From: CBDBCU01 sp965242615
GTDB lineage: Bacteria > Chloroflexota > Dehalococcoidia > Lucifugimonadales > UBA3495
DNA length: 64,000 nucleotides
Direction: 5' to 3'
Assembly (NCBI GenBank): GCA_965242615.1
Contig: CBDESR010000004.1
Coordinates: 682,001-746,000 of the forward strand
In this document: one piece after another, positions 8,699-17,789 of the stretch
Position numbering within the stretch: position 1 is the first letter of the stretch
Layout: every line of letters begins with the position of its first letter
Notes under the pieces: model-generated
The model's input: the letters and a program-made list of their open reading frames with translations, nothing else
What the model was told of the DNA's origin: nothing
Database searches by the model: none
Position numbers and translations under genes: made by a program

Positions 8699-10027
8699 AT
8701 GCGCGTTGGAATTATCGGCGGCGGTGCGGCCGGCTTGGCCGCCGCCTACGAACTGACCAAACAAGGCCACTACGCCGAAGTCTTCGAGGCCGCCCCTTTC
8801 CTTGGCGGCCAAGCGTCCACTTTTGAGGTCGGCGGCGGCCAGTTGGAACGCGGCTATCACCATCTCTTTGTCAGCGACACCGCCATTACCGCCCTGATTC
8901 ACGAAATCGGCTTGGGGGATAAGTTGGCGTGGCTCGAGTCCAAAGTTGGCTTGTACCACAGCGGCCGCATCTGGGACTTTTCCACCCCGATGGACTTGCT
9001 GCGTTTCAAGCCCCTGTCGCTGGTACAGCGCATTCGCTTGGGCTTGTGGACTTTCGCCCTGCAAAAAACCCGCAACTGGCAGAAGTTCGAGGGCATCACC
9101 GCCCAGGAATGGCTGACCCAGCACTTGGGCGCGGCAACCTACCGCACCATCTGGGAGCCGTTGCTGCGCGGCAAGTTCGGCGAATACTACGACCAAATCA
9201 GTATGACCTGGATTTGGGGCAAAATCTATCTGCGGGTGGCTTCCCGGGAAAAGGGGCTGCAAAAGGAACGCTTGGGCTACCCGATGGGCAGTTTCGGCGA
9301 AGTCTTTGACTGCTTGGGGGCGCGGGTTGTCGAGTTGGGCGGCAATGTCCATATCTCTGCCCGCGTCCACCGCATCGCCGCTGCTGATGACGGCGCGGCA
9401 ACCGGTCTGGAAGTGCAGTTAGACGGTCAAGAACCCGAAATCCGCAACTATGACGCCGTCATTGCCACCACCCCCTCCTACATCTTTACCCGACTGGCGC
9501 CGCCCTTGCCGGACGCCTACCGGCAGCAACTGGAAAGCGTCCGCTACCTGTCGGCGGTGCTGCTGATTCTAGCCCTGGACCGCCCCCTGTCCGCAAAGTA
9601 TTGGCTCAATGTAGCCGACCGCACCTTGCCCTTCGTCGGCATCATTGAACACACCAATATGATTGACCAATCCCTCTACGGCGGCCGCCACATCCTCTAC
9701 CTGACCAACTACACCCCCCGGGACAGCGACCTCTACCGCAAAACCCCGGAGGAACTGCTGGACGAGTTCGTCCCCCACCTGCAAAAAATCAACCCGAACT
9801 TTCAACGCTCCTGGATTCAGGAATACTACCATCACAAGGTGGACGGCGCGCAGCCCATCATCGGCATCAACTACGGCCGCCAAATGCCTAACCACCGCAC
9901 GCCCTACAAAAACCTCTACCTCGCCAACACCACCCAAATTTACCCTGAGGACCGCGGCACTAACTACTCCGTAAAAATGGGCCGGGAAGTAGCTCGAATG
10001 GTGTTGGCGGATAACGGCGTCGGATAG
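8699..10027 (+). CDS. FAD-dependent oxidoreductase (amine-oxidase/desaturase-like)
   Basis: 442 residues. The N-terminal Rossmann motif GIIGGGAAGLAAAYELTKQG binds FAD. The rest resembles the protoporphyrinogen oxidase/phytoene desaturase group ('GGQASTFEVGGGQLERGYHHLF', C-terminal 'YLANTTQIYPEDRGTNYSVKMGREVARMV'). Members are often linked to cell-surface lipid or carotenoid metabolism; the substrate here is unknown. It starts 3 bp after the flippase-like gene, which supports a common role in membrane lipid or glycolipid metabolism. Confidence 0.85.
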   Translation: MRVGIIGGGAAGLAAAYELTKQGHYAEVFEAAPFLGGQASTFEVGGGQLERGYHHLFVSDTAITALIHEIGLGDKLAWLESKVGLYHSGRIWDFSTPMDLLRFKPLSLVQRIRLGLWTFALQKTRNWQKFEGITAQEWLTQHLGAATYRTIWEPLLRGKFGEYYDQISMTWIWGKIYLRVASREKGLQKERLGYPMGSFGEVFDCLGARVVELGGNVHISARVHRIAAADDGAATGLEVQLDGQEPEIRNYDAVIATTPSYIFTRLAPPLPDAYRQQLESVRYLSAVLLILALDRPLSAKYWLNVADRTLPFVGIIEHTNMIDQSLYGGRHILYLTNYTPRDSDLYRKTPEELLDEFVPHLQKINPNFQRSWIQEYYHHKVDGAQPIIGINYGRQMPNHRTPYKNLYLANTTQIYPEDRGTNYSVKMGREVARMVLADNGVG

Positions 10028-10051
10028 AAAAACAATCGGCCGGCAAACCCC

Positions 10052-10074
10052 GGGCAAACCAACGGAGTTTGCCC
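10052..10074 (+). terminator. Possible terminator hairpin
   Basis: GGGCAAAC (10052-10059) pairs with GTTTGCCC (10067-10074) across a 7-nt loop, 25 bp after the oxidoreductase stop. A C-run rather than a T-run follows directly, so function as an intrinsic terminator is uncertain. Confidence 0.4.
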
Positions 10075-10175
10075 CCCCAAGCCTTGGACGGGTTTTTTTC
10101 ACGGACAATAGATAAGCCGGGTGCCGCGTACTCTCGCTGCGGCCAGCCCGGTTTGTTGCGGGGGGAAGGGGACAA

Positions 10176-10490
10176 TTACTGCGCTGCTACCAAGTCAAAC
10201 CCAGCCGCAGCCCCGGCGTCAGCCGGATCCAAGGGTATAACCGGTACGCCCTGCACCGCCAGATACTCCCGCAGATAAGTCAGCCGCTCCATTTCGTTCA
10301 ACTGAAGTTCCACCGCCTCCCGCAATTCCAAGTCGGCCTGTTCCGGGGTATCGGCAAAGGCAACAGTCCCCAATTCCACGCAGATACCCACCCACTGCCC
10401 GGTTTCCTGCTGGTAATCAAAGGTCAACACCGATACATAGTCCGGGCAACCTTGGGCATCCCGGTGTACCGCCCCAATGGTATCGCGCAT
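10176..10490 (-). CDS. HicB-like antitoxin domain protein
   Basis: 104 residues. Residues ~18-70 (VSVLTFDYQQETGQWVGICVELG, then 'FADTPEQADLELREAVELQLNEME') follow the HicB partial-RNase-H-like fold: edge strand, 'C..L/P.C' turn, then the EA.. helix. The ATG at 10490 has a GAGG SD. No HicA-like toxin gene is adjacent, so it is an orphan, or acts on one of the HicA proteins near 26-28 kb. The tail is Ala/Asp-rich. Confidence 0.65.
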   Translation of the reverse strand: MRDTIGAVHRDAQGCPDYVSVLTFDYQQETGQWVGICVELGTVAFADTPEQADLELREAVELQLNEMERLTYLREYLAVQGVPVIPLDPADAGAAAGFDLVAAQ

Positions 10491-10599
10491 AGTAGCCTCC
10501 TGATTGACTTTAGCTGATTTTACGGAATCGGCCCGGCAAGGTCAACCCTTACCGAGCCGGATATTCCCCCGGAGTCGTTGTGAATTTTGCCACTCCGGG

Positions 10600-11085
10600 T
10601 TAAGCCGCCCGAATACACTGCTCCAGCAAGTCGAGGGCGGCTTGGGCGAAAGTCCACATATTGGCTTCCCGGTCGGGGCTGCCGGTTTCCAGGGTGATGG
10701 CTTTTTCGACCGGGCCGGCTACGGCGATGCAGGCGTGGCCGGCGGCGTCCCCGTAGCGGTTGCCGGTGGGGCCGCTGGCGCCGGTTTCGCTCACCGCCCA
10801 AGTGGTATCCAGTTTTTCCCGGAGGGTGCGGGCGTTCAGTTGGGCGTAGGGTTCGCTGCTGGCGCGCAGTCCTTCCATCGCCGCATCCGGCACATCCAGT
10901 AAGCCCCGGTGGGCGGTGCGGGTATAAACCACCGACCCGCCCACATAGTAAGCGGACGCCCCCGGCACGGCGACCAGGGCGGCGGAAATCAATCCGCCGC
11001 AAGCCGACTCGGATACGGCCAAGGTTCCCCCGGTTTCTTTCAGCAATGCGCCTACCGACGCGGACAAGGCAGTTAGTTCGGGCAT
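10600..11085 (-). CDS. CinA-family nicotinamide-nucleotide amidohydrolase
   Basis: 161 residues, a stand-alone CinA C-terminal domain (PncC type), which deamidates NMN to nicotinate mononucleotide in NAD salvage. Family signatures are 'TLAVSESACGGLISAALVAVPGAS' (catalytic Ser/Lys region), 'YYVGGSVVYT' and 'AVSETGASGPTGNRYG'. The SD AGGAG is 6-7 nt before the ATG. The usual Lys of 'AESCTGG' is not obvious because the motif reads SESACGG, so activity is likely but not certain. Confidence 0.85.
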   Translation of the reverse strand: MPELTALSASVGALLKETGGTLAVSESACGGLISAALVAVPGASAYYVGGSVVYTRTAHRGLLDVPDAAMEGLRASSEPYAQLNARTLREKLDTTWAVSETGASGPTGNRYGDAAGHACIAVAGPVEKAITLETGSPDREANMWTFAQAALDLLEQCIRAA

Positions 11086-11163
11086 AGTTGCTACTCCTTT
11101 TTATGGATGATTGGGCCGCACCGCGGCGGATGGCGGCAGCCCGGGCGTTCCCCGTACTTGCGG

Positions 11164-11334
11164 TCAGTCCCGAAAGGTTTTGCGGAACCGCATTACAAAA
11201 ATCACTACCAGAATGATGATGATGGCCGCCAGCAGCAAAGTCCCCGGCCGACCGGGCAGCCAAGCGCGGGTCAGGGCAAAGACCGCAATCAGCAGCAACG
11301 GCAAGCCCAGCCACAGGGCATGGTTTCGGTGCAT
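11164..11334 (-). CDS. Small two-helix membrane protein
   Basis: 56 residues beginning MHRNHALWLGLPLLLIAVF and ending FRKTFRD. Two transmembrane helices (about 8-22 and 31-47) are separated by a short RAWLPGRPG loop, and the end is basic. It begins 14 bp after the MFS gene, on the same strand, with which it is probably cotranscribed. No family recognised. Confidence 0.5.
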   Translation of the reverse strand: MHRNHALWLGLPLLLIAVFALTRAWLPGRPGTLLLAAIIIILVVIFVMRFRKTFRD

Positions 11335-11348
11335 TATATCCCACCGCC

Positions 11349-12707
11349 TTAATCAAGTTGCCGGGGATGTCGCGGCCGCCGCACCAGCAGCAGCGCGCCG
11401 GCCGTGATTACCGCTAAAACCGTGTAAGCGGCAAAGGCCCCGGTATAGGAACCGTCAGCCCACTGGAAAATCAGCCCGGAGGCTACCGCGCCGATGGCTT
11501 GCCCCAAGGAAGTAAAGGGTTCGGTTACGCCGCGGATGCGACCCAAAGATTCCCGTCCGAAAAAGTTGGCGTAGGCTACCGCCGGCACCACTAATATGCC
11601 GGCTACCGCTACGCCGAACAACCCCGCTGCCAGGTAAGCCGGCACTGCCGTGTCCACTACCGCAAACATTGCTACGGCCACCGCCATTACCAGAGCCACG
11701 GCGGCGTAGGTGTAAGAAACCGGCAGCTTTTCCACGATCCGCCCCCAGAGCAGGCTGCCCAAGCCGGTGCCAAGGGCGTTGACTACGGTGCTACCTTGCG
11801 CCACGGTCAGGTCGTCGACTACGATTACGATACTGCCCAGGGCCACGGTCAGGCTGATGCCTTTGGAATAAAGCAGGTCGGCTTGATAAAGATTGGTGCC
11901 GGATTGAAGCAGGAACAGAAAGCCGGTGCCAAGAGACAGGATCCATAACGCCGGTGTCCGCAGGGCGGAGCGGGTGTCCCACGGGAGTTCCGGCGGCGCA
12001 TTGGCCGCGATCATCCCATTCCCGCTATCGTTGCCGCCGCCGGCTTTGTCTCCGGCATCTGGGGCGGCCGGCGGGTCGCCATCCGGGAGCAAGCCTACAT
12101 CCTCCGGCTGTTGGGCAATGAGCAGCGCCGCCGGGGCCAGGGCAATGGCGTACACCAGCAAGCCCAGCACAATCCACGCCGTTTCCCAGCCGTAGGCCGC
12201 GCTGACCCCGGTGGCTACCAAGGGAAAGACTACCATCCCGCCGGAGTGGGACAGAAACAGTAAGCCGGTAGCCCGCCCCCGCTGCCGAATAAACCAGCGT
12301 CCGACCAGCGTCGCCGCCCCCACATTCAAGGGGCTGCTGAACATTATCCGCCCTACGGCCATGGCGGCGTAAAAGAGGGCGATATGCAGCGACAGCCAAG
12401 CCAGGGCAATGGTGGAAAGGCCGATAATCAGCAGCGACCCCACCAGCACGGGACGGGCGCCGTAGCGGTCAATGGCCCAACCGGTGGGCGGCGACGCCCC
12501 GGTCGCCAGCAAACCGCCCAAAGCCGCCGCGCCGCCAATTAACGCCCGGCTCCACCCGGTATCGGCGGCAATCAGCGGGACAAAGACGGCAAAGGTCAGA
12601 CTGCCGGCCGCATTGCGGACAAACATACTGCTGCCGGCCGTCCCCAGGATAACCCAGCCGTAGTAAAAGGGCAGCCGTTGCGCCAGATAGTTAATCAGCA
12701 GGGGCAT
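11349..12707 (-). CDS. MFS transporter
   Basis: 452 residues with about twelve transmembrane helices, an N-terminal 'RYGARPVLVGS' loop 2-3 motif (MFS motif A variant, after 'GWAID') and a central hydrophilic Asp/Gly-rich loop around residue 215-235. The general pattern resembles the oxalate/formate antiporter-monocarboxylate group, but substrate cannot be set. It precedes the 56-residue membrane protein in the same direction. Confidence 0.85.
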   Translation of the reverse strand: MPLLINYLAQRLPFYYGWVILGTAGSSMFVRNAAGSLTFAVFVPLIAADTGWSRALIGGAAALGGLLATGASPPTGWAIDRYGARPVLVGSLLIIGLSTIALAWLSLHIALFYAAMAVGRIMFSSPLNVGAATLVGRWFIRQRGRATGLLFLSHSGGMVVFPLVATGVSAAYGWETAWIVLGLLVYAIALAPAALLIAQQPEDVGLLPDGDPPAAPDAGDKAGGGNDSGNGMIAANAPPELPWDTRSALRTPALWILSLGTGFLFLLQSGTNLYQADLLYSKGISLTVALGSIVIVVDDLTVAQGSTVVNALGTGLGSLLWGRIVEKLPVSYTYAAVALVMAVAVAMFAVVDTAVPAYLAAGLFGVAVAGILVVPAVAYANFFGRESLGRIRGVTEPFTSLGQAIGAVASGLIFQWADGSYTGAFAAYTVLAVITAGALLLVRRPRHPRQLD

Positions 12708-13039
12708 CAGTCCGCCGTCCGCCGGGCCGCCGGTAGCGGGAATGGGGCAAATCCCGGCAATTATACGGCATAAGGCGGGAGCGTCAATTGGCTATCCCCG
12801 GGCACTCAAGGCTATCGCCTATCGCAACTATCATTCTTACTCTCCCACCATCCTTCCCACCATCCTCCCCCCGTCATTCCCACGAAAGTGGGAATCCAGA
12901 AAGACCGGAGCCTCCGGATTTCCGTGAAATATGCAATTCCCCCAAATCCACCCCCGCGCCGCACTGCAAACATCACCCCCAAAATGTTACAATAGACCCC
13001 ACGAAAACCCCGGCACAGCCCGGCATCGGTAGGTAGCAA
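12708..13039. other. Spacer with palindromic repeat
   Basis: Divergent promoter region between the MFS gene and the EVE-domain gene. It contains one copy of the ATTCCC-N8-GGGAAT repeat and C-rich low-complexity sequence; nothing else is recognised. Confidence 0.5.
12876..12895. repeat. dRS3-like palindrome copy 1
   Basis: ATTCCCACGAAAGTGGGAAT: 6-bp arms around an 8-nt centre that is itself mostly palindromic, flanked by GTC and CCAG as in the other copies. It matches the pattern ATTCCC-N8-GGGAAT of the Neisseria dRS3 element. Confidence 0.85.
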
Positions 13040-13609
13040 ATGCCCCGCAACTTCTGGATGATTACCTGCAACCCGGAAAACTTCAACATCACCCGCGACC
13101 TGGACTTTACCATCCAGGGCTTGAAATCCGAATACCGCCGCAAAGTCCAGCGCGTCGAAAAAGACGACCGCATCCTCTTCTACGTCTCCGGCCTCCGCCA
13201 GTTCACCGCCACCGCCACCGTTACCGCCTCCTACCAGGAAGTGGACTCCAACCCCTGGCGCAACGAAGGCAAAGCCACCTGGCCCTACCAGGTCGGCATC
13301 AAACCCGAAGTAGTCCTCGCGCCGGAGCAGTATATCACCGCCGGCCTCCTCGCCTACCGCCTCGACTACATCCGCCGCTGGCCCCCGGAAAACTGGCACC
13401 TGGCCTTCCAGGGCAACCTCCACCTCCTCTCCAAAAGCGACTTCTCCCTCATCGAAGACGAAATGAAAAAACTCAAATTCGGCCGGGACTACCTCCGCGA
13501 CACCGAACCCCCGCCGCCACCGAACCGCCGCGCCCGCAAAGGCCGCCGCTCCGGCACCAAACCCGCCCCCGCCCCCTCCGACCCCAAACCCGCCGCCGCC
13601 ACCCCCTGA
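13040..13609 (+). CDS. EVE domain-containing protein
   Basis: 189 residues. The N-terminal ~145 residues form an EVE (PUA-like) domain: 'NFWMITCNPENFNITRDL', 'GDRILFYVSG'-type strand (here KDDRILFYVSGLRQF) and 'EVDSNPWRN..ATWPYQVGIKPE'. EVE domains bind modified DNA bases (5mC, 5hmC and similar) and are frequent in modification-dependent restriction. Here it stands alone with a Pro/Arg/Lys-rich tail, so it may act as a reader protein. Confidence 0.85.
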   Translation: MPRNFWMITCNPENFNITRDLDFTIQGLKSEYRRKVQRVEKDDRILFYVSGLRQFTATATVTASYQEVDSNPWRNEGKATWPYQVGIKPEVVLAPEQYITAGLLAYRLDYIRRWPPENWHLAFQGNLHLLSKSDFSLIEDEMKKLKFGRDYLRDTEPPPPPNRRARKGRRSGTKPAPAPSDPKPAAATP

Positions 13610-13696
13610 CTGTTACAGACCGGCGGCCGGGCAGTGTCCCCAGCCGGCACCTCAACCGCCGGGCCCCTAACCCAAGGCCATCTCAATAGAACCGTC

Positions 13697-13716
13697 ATTC
13701 CCACGAAAGTGGGAAT
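13697..13716. repeat. dRS3-like palindrome copy 2
   Basis: Same 20-bp sequence as at 12876. A second ATTCCC...GGGAAT pair with a 10-nt centre (13739-13760) follows 22 bp later. Confidence 0.85.
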
Positions 13717-13795
13717 CCAGATCGGCCGGGTACTCTGAATTCCCGTTTTTCCTTGGGAATAACGGCAAGCAAGCATCTAGGTATATGCAATAGCC

Positions 13796-14992
13796 CTAAC
13801 CCTGCACCCCCGACCCCATCTCTCCCAAAGCCGCCCGTATCTCCCCCAAAACTTCCCCATCCCCTTCCCTCAGCGCCGCCGCCGCCAACGCCGCCGCGGC
13901 CGCCGGCCCGCCAATCTGCCCCAACGCCCACGCCGCATGGCTGCGTACCAACGCCTCCCCCTGCAACAACGCCCGCCGCAATGCCGGCACCGCCGCCGGA
14001 TTTTTCCCGTTGCCCAACGCAACACAGGCATTCCGCTGCAACCCCAACCGTTTCGCCCGCAGAACCGGCGTACCCCGAAACCGCTCCCGAAAACCCTCCT
14101 CCGACAGCTCCAAAATCCCCACCAAATCCGCCGTTGCCAGTTCCGCCTTGCCCCAGGTCGGTTCCCCCGTCCCCTGCGCCTTGCGGTTCACCGGGCAAAC
14201 CTCCTGACAAATATCGCACCCGAAAATCCAATCCCCCACCAGCGGCCGCAGCTCCCGGGGTATCGCCCCCCGATTCTCAATCGTCAAATGGGAAATACAC
14301 CGCGCATTGTCAATCACATACGGCGCGACAATCGCCCCGGTCGGGCAAGCGTCAATACACCGCACACAGCTGCCGCAAGTCTTAACCAACGGCTCATCCG
14401 GCGCCAGCGCCAAATCGGTAATCACCTGCCCCAGCAAAACCCACGAACCCAACTCCCGGGTCAGAATGTTGCTGTTCTTGCCGAACCATCCCAACCCGGC
14501 CCGCGCCGCCGCCGCCCGGTCCAGCATCGGCCCATCATCCACATACCACCGCGCCGCCACATCAGTGCCCAGCCGCGCCGCCAATCCCGCCGCATAATCC
14601 CGCATCCGCCCTTTCATAACCCGGTGATAATCCCGCCCCCGGGCATACCGCGCGATTTTCCCGGTCAAACCCGTCTCGACCCGCCGCGCCTCGACCTCCG
14701 GCCCCGCCGGTTCCTCCAGTTCCGCCCCCGACTCCTCCGGATAATAATTCATCCCCAGACAGATGATTGACCGCGCCCCCGGCAGCAATTCCTCCGGGCT
14801 GGAACCCCGCATTACCCGCCCGGCCGTGTACCACGGCAGCCCCTCCATCAGCCCCTCCTCAATCCGCTCCAAAGCAATATCCCGGTCTTGGGCAAACTCG
14901 GCCGCATCCGTAACCTGCACCAGGTCAAACCCCAGTTCCCGGGCATAATCCTTGACCACCGCCTTAATGTCCCCTGCCCCGGCCGCCCTCAA
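13796..14992 (-). CDS. queG: Epoxyqueuosine reductase QueG
   Basis: 398 residues from a TTG at 14992 that overlaps the stop of the dCTP deaminase gene (TTGA); the frame is open further upstream, but that part is only a shadow of the deaminase gene. QueG reduces epoxyqueuosine to queuosine in tRNA using cobalamin and two [4Fe-4S] clusters. Two cluster motifs are visible: CGSCVRCIDACP (~205-217) and CDICQEVCPVN (~256-268). The C-terminal Ala-rich part (~320-390) looks like a HEAT-repeat extension seen in many homologues. Confidence 0.92.
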   Translation of the reverse strand: MRAAGAGDIKAVVKDYARELGFDLVQVTDAAEFAQDRDIALERIEEGLMEGLPWYTAGRVMRGSSPEELLPGARSIICLGMNYYPEESGAELEEPAGPEVEARRVETGLTGKIARYARGRDYHRVMKGRMRDYAAGLAARLGTDVAARWYVDDGPMLDRAAAARAGLGWFGKNSNILTRELGSWVLLGQVITDLALAPDEPLVKTCGSCVRCIDACPTGAIVAPYVIDNARCISHLTIENRGAIPRELRPLVGDWIFGCDICQEVCPVNRKAQGTGEPTWGKAELATADLVGILELSEEGFRERFRGTPVLRAKRLGLQRNACVALGNGKNPAAVPALRRALLQGEALVRSHAAWALGQIGGPAAAAALAAAALREGDGEVLGEIRAALGEMGSGVQG

Positions 14993-15519
14993 AGGTTTTC
15001 CCCCTGATACCGGCCGCTGTACCCCTGCTCCACCGCCGCCGTCAGCCGAAAAAATACCAACTGCATCAGCCGCGCCCCCTCCTGCAAATAATAGCCCTCC
15101 GGCAAATGCGCCACCAAAAACGCCTGCGACCGCCCCCGATAGCCCGCATCCCAAACCGCCGTATGGATACTGACCCCGGAACGCAGCAGACTGGAACGCG
15201 CCCGCCCCAACGCCATCAAATCCCCCGGCAAATTGACCACCTCCCGAAAAGTAACCAGATACGCCCCCGGCGTCAAATGCAGCCAACCCTCCCGGTCAAA
15301 CGCCAACGCCGCCGCCGCCGCCAACTCCCGCTCCGCATTATCCCGCCCCATCCAACCGGCCCCCGACAGCCGGGACACCCCTTGCAGCGACAAGTCAACG
15401 CCATTAGGCTGCACCTGCTCCGCCGGACAAAGCAAACCCTCCACCAGCGGCGGCTGCCCCTCTACCGGCTCCTCAATCAAACGGCGCAAAGCCGCCCGCT
15501 CCAAAACCCCCCCTTGCAA
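14989..15519 (-). CDS. dcd: dCTP deaminase / dUTPase-family protein
   Basis: 176 residues of the trimeric dUTPase/dCTP deaminase fold. Motifs: 'QPNGVDLSLQ' (substrate binding), 'LGRARSSLLRSGV', 'HTAVWDAGYRGRSQ' and 'EGARLMQLVFF'. These supply dUMP precursor or remove dUTP. The catalytic Glu of Dcd is not clearly placed, so deaminase and nucleotidohydrolase activity cannot be separated. Its stop overlaps queG's start, so translation is coupled. Confidence 0.85.
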   Translation of the reverse strand: MQGGVLERAALRRLIEEPVEGQPPLVEGLLCPAEQVQPNGVDLSLQGVSRLSGAGWMGRDNAERELAAAAALAFDREGWLHLTPGAYLVTFREVVNLPGDLMALGRARSSLLRSGVSIHTAVWDAGYRGRSQAFLVAHLPEGYYLQEGARLMQLVFFRLTAAVEQGYSGRYQGENL

Positions 15520-15571
15520 CCTCTAATCCTCCCGTCAATCTCTGCCCCCGGCATTAGTCCCCAAAGCGCCA

Positions 15572-15599
15572 GGGGCGGGTTTTTGAGGAAACCCGCCCC
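15572..15599 (-). terminator. Probable terminator after groL
   Basis: GGGGCGGGTTT pairs with AAACCCGCCCC (11 bp) around a 6-nt loop, 36 bp beyond the GroEL stop on the minus strand. No long U-run follows. Confidence 0.55.
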
Positions 15600-15634
15600 C
15601 ATCAAATCCCCACCGACTCCCCCGCCCCAACTCC

Positions 15635-17260
15635 CTAATCGTGCATAAAGTCATGCACATCCGCCGGCAACGGCGTATGCACCGGAATCTCCGCCACCAC
15701 CGCCTGCGTCGTCAGCAGCATCCCGGCAATACTCCCCGCATTCTGCAACGCCGACCGCGTAACCTTCGCCGGGTCAATGATGCCCGCCTGAATCAGATGG
15801 GTATATTCCCCCTTCTCCGCATCAAACCCCCAATCCCCTTCGCCTTGCCGCACCCGATCCAAAACCACCTGCCCCGGATGCCCGGCATTATCCGCAATCA
15901 GCAGCAGCGGCGCGCTCAAGGCTTCCAGCACCAGCTTCACGCCCAGGGCCTCATCCCCCGAACAACTCTGCTGCAACTCCCCTACCGCCTGCTCCGCCCG
16001 CACCAGCGTAACCCCCCCGCCGGGAACAATCCCCTCCTCCACCGCCGCCCGCGTCGCCGACAAAGCATCCTCCGTCCGCGACTTCCGCTCATTCATCTCC
16101 GGCTCCGTCGCCGCCCCCACCTTAACCACCGCTACCCCGCCCACCAACGCCGCCAGCCGCTCCTGCAGCTTCTCCCGGTCATAATCCGAAGTAGTCTCCT
16201 CAATCTGCACCCGGATTTGCGCCACCCGACTCTCCGTCGCCTCCGGCAGCCCCCGACCCTCAATGATCGTGGACTCATCCTTCAATGCCACCAACCGCCG
16301 CGCCGAACCCAAATGGGCAATCTCCACCCCATCCAGCGACAGCCCGGTATCCTTGCTGATGACCGTCGCCCCGGTCAGCACCGCAATATCCTCCAGCAAA
16401 GCCTTCCGCCGGTCGCCAAACCCCGGCGCCTTAATCGCCACCCCGTTGATCGTGCCGCGCAGCTTGTTCACCACCATCGTAGCCAACGCTTCCCCGTCCA
16501 CATCCTCTGCGATAATCGCCAACGGCCGGCCCCCGGCTTGCGCCACCTTCTCCAAAGTCGGCACAATATCATTCGTCGTGCTGACCTTCCCGTCCGTTAT
16601 CAAAATCAGCGGCTCCTCCAGGCTAACCTCCATCCGCTGCCCATCCGTAACGAAATGCGGCGACAGATACCCCCGATCCAGGCGCATCCCCTCCGTCAGC
16701 TCCAACTCGTCCGTCATACTCTTCGATTCCTCAATGGTGATGACCCCTTCCCGGCCCACCTTGTCCATCGCCTCCGCAATCAACTCGGCGATGCTTTCCT
16801 CATGCGCCGACAACGCCGCCACCCGGGCCACCTGCTCCCGATTCTCCACCGGAATCGCCATATCCGCCAACCCGGCCACCACCGCCGCCACGGCCCGGTC
16901 AATCCCGGCTTTCATCCCCATCCCGTTCGCCCCGGCGGCAATGTTCATAAACCCCTGCCGCACCATCGCCCGCGCCAGCACCACCGAAGTCGTCGTCCCG
17001 TCCCCCACCACATCATTCGTCTTGGCCGCCGCCTCCTTCACCAGCTGCGCCCCCATATTCGCATACACATCCGGCAGCTCCACCTCCTTGGCGATGGTCA
17101 CCCCATCGCTGCACACCACCGGCAGCGACCACATCCGGTTCAGCAGCACATTCCGCCCGCTCGGCCCCAGCGTCAACCCCACCACCCGGCCCAGCTCATC
17201 CACGCCCCGCATCAGACTCGCCCGGGCCTGTTCGTCAAAAACCAATTGCTTGTCCGCCAT
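15635..17260 (-). CDS. groL: Chaperonin GroEL
   Basis: 541 residues, standard GroEL length. Clear features: 'TLGPSGRNVLL', 'GDGTTTSVVLARAM' (nucleotide binding), 'AGANGMGMKAGIDRAV', and 'EEGIVPGGGVTL' near the end. GroEL forms the double-ring folding chamber with GroES. No GroES gene is adjacent, and the protein ends VHDFMHD rather than the common Gly-Gly-Met repeat, which suggests a second or divergent GroEL copy. A good SD (GGAGG) precedes the ATG; I see no CIRCE operator. Confidence 0.95.
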   Translation of the reverse strand: MADKQLVFDEQARASLMRGVDELGRVVGLTLGPSGRNVLLNRMWSLPVVCSDGVTIAKEVELPDVYANMGAQLVKEAAAKTNDVVGDGTTTSVVLARAMVRQGFMNIAAGANGMGMKAGIDRAVAAVVAGLADMAIPVENREQVARVAALSAHEESIAELIAEAMDKVGREGVITIEESKSMTDELELTEGMRLDRGYLSPHFVTDGQRMEVSLEEPLILITDGKVSTTNDIVPTLEKVAQAGGRPLAIIAEDVDGEALATMVVNKLRGTINGVAIKAPGFGDRRKALLEDIAVLTGATVISKDTGLSLDGVEIAHLGSARRLVALKDESTIIEGRGLPEATESRVAQIRVQIEETTSDYDREKLQERLAALVGGVAVVKVGAATEPEMNERKSRTEDALSATRAAVEEGIVPGGGVTLVRAEQAVGELQQSCSGDEALGVKLVLEALSAPLLLIADNAGHPGQVVLDRVRQGEGDWGFDAEKGEYTHLIQAGIIDPAKVTRSALQNAGSIAGMLLTTQAVVAEIPVHTPLPADVHDFMHD

Positions 17261-17368
17261 ACTTCCTTAAAACCTCCGCTTTTCTCCGCCGCGCCGCATC
17301 GTAACGACAGCAGCCTTTCTCCACCGTGCCGCCCATTAGCGGCGGCGGCTTTTTTCAACCTCGGCAAT

Positions 17369-17452
17369 CAACAACCGCCCCCTTGCCGGGGACAGCACGT
17401 AAATCCGGGCCGGCAGCGCCTTGCCAACAACCGCCCCCTCGCCGGGGACAGC
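17369..17452. repeat. Direct repeat pair, 28 bp, period 56
   Basis: Units at 17369-17396 and 17425-17452, both starting CAACAACCGCCCCC and ending GCCGGGGACAGC with one mismatch. Confidence 0.7.
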
Positions 17453-17589
17453 CGCAACCTTGCCCTTTTCACCACCATAGATATTCCTACACCCCCGCCC
17501 AATTGTCAACCGCCAATTTCCCTAGCCTATCACCTATCGCAACCGTAATTCCGCCTACCCCACCGTCATTCCTACGCTTGCTTACCGTC

Positions 17590-17609
17590 ATTCCCACGAA
17601 AGTGGGAAT
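17590..17609. repeat. dRS3-like palindrome copy 3
   Basis: Identical 20-bp ATTCCC-ACGAAAGT-GGGAAT sequence as at 12876 and 13697, again within GTC...CCAG. Confidence 0.85.
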
Positions 17610-17658
17610 CCAGAAATACCGCCCTCAAAAACTTCCCAAACTCCCAACCCCTGCCCAT

Positions 17659-17684
17659 GTCATTCCGAGCGCAGCGAGGAATCT
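17659..17684. repeat. GTCATTCCGAG-type dispersed repeat, variant
   Basis: Starts GTCATTCCGAG and ends GAGGAATCT with a GCGCAGC-type centre. It shares both ends, and some following bases, with the two copies at 50751 and 51611. Confidence 0.7.
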
Positions 17685-17789
17685 CAAATGCCCGCCTTAA
17701 ACCCCTTCTCAATTCCACCAGACTCCCCCGCCATCCCCCAATTCTTGATTCCTAATTCTCAATTCCCGAAAATCCACCCCAAAATTCCC

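Noticed and set aside
8021..9370. Long antisense frame across the FAD oxidoreductase
   Set aside because: Composition follows the sense gene in a high-GC genome; no domain, no SD.
14993..15286. Frame upstream of queG giving ~98 extra residues
   Set aside because: It is the out-of-frame image of the dCTP deaminase gene, low-complexity Gly/Ala, and not found in QueG proteins; the TTG at 14992 is a better start.
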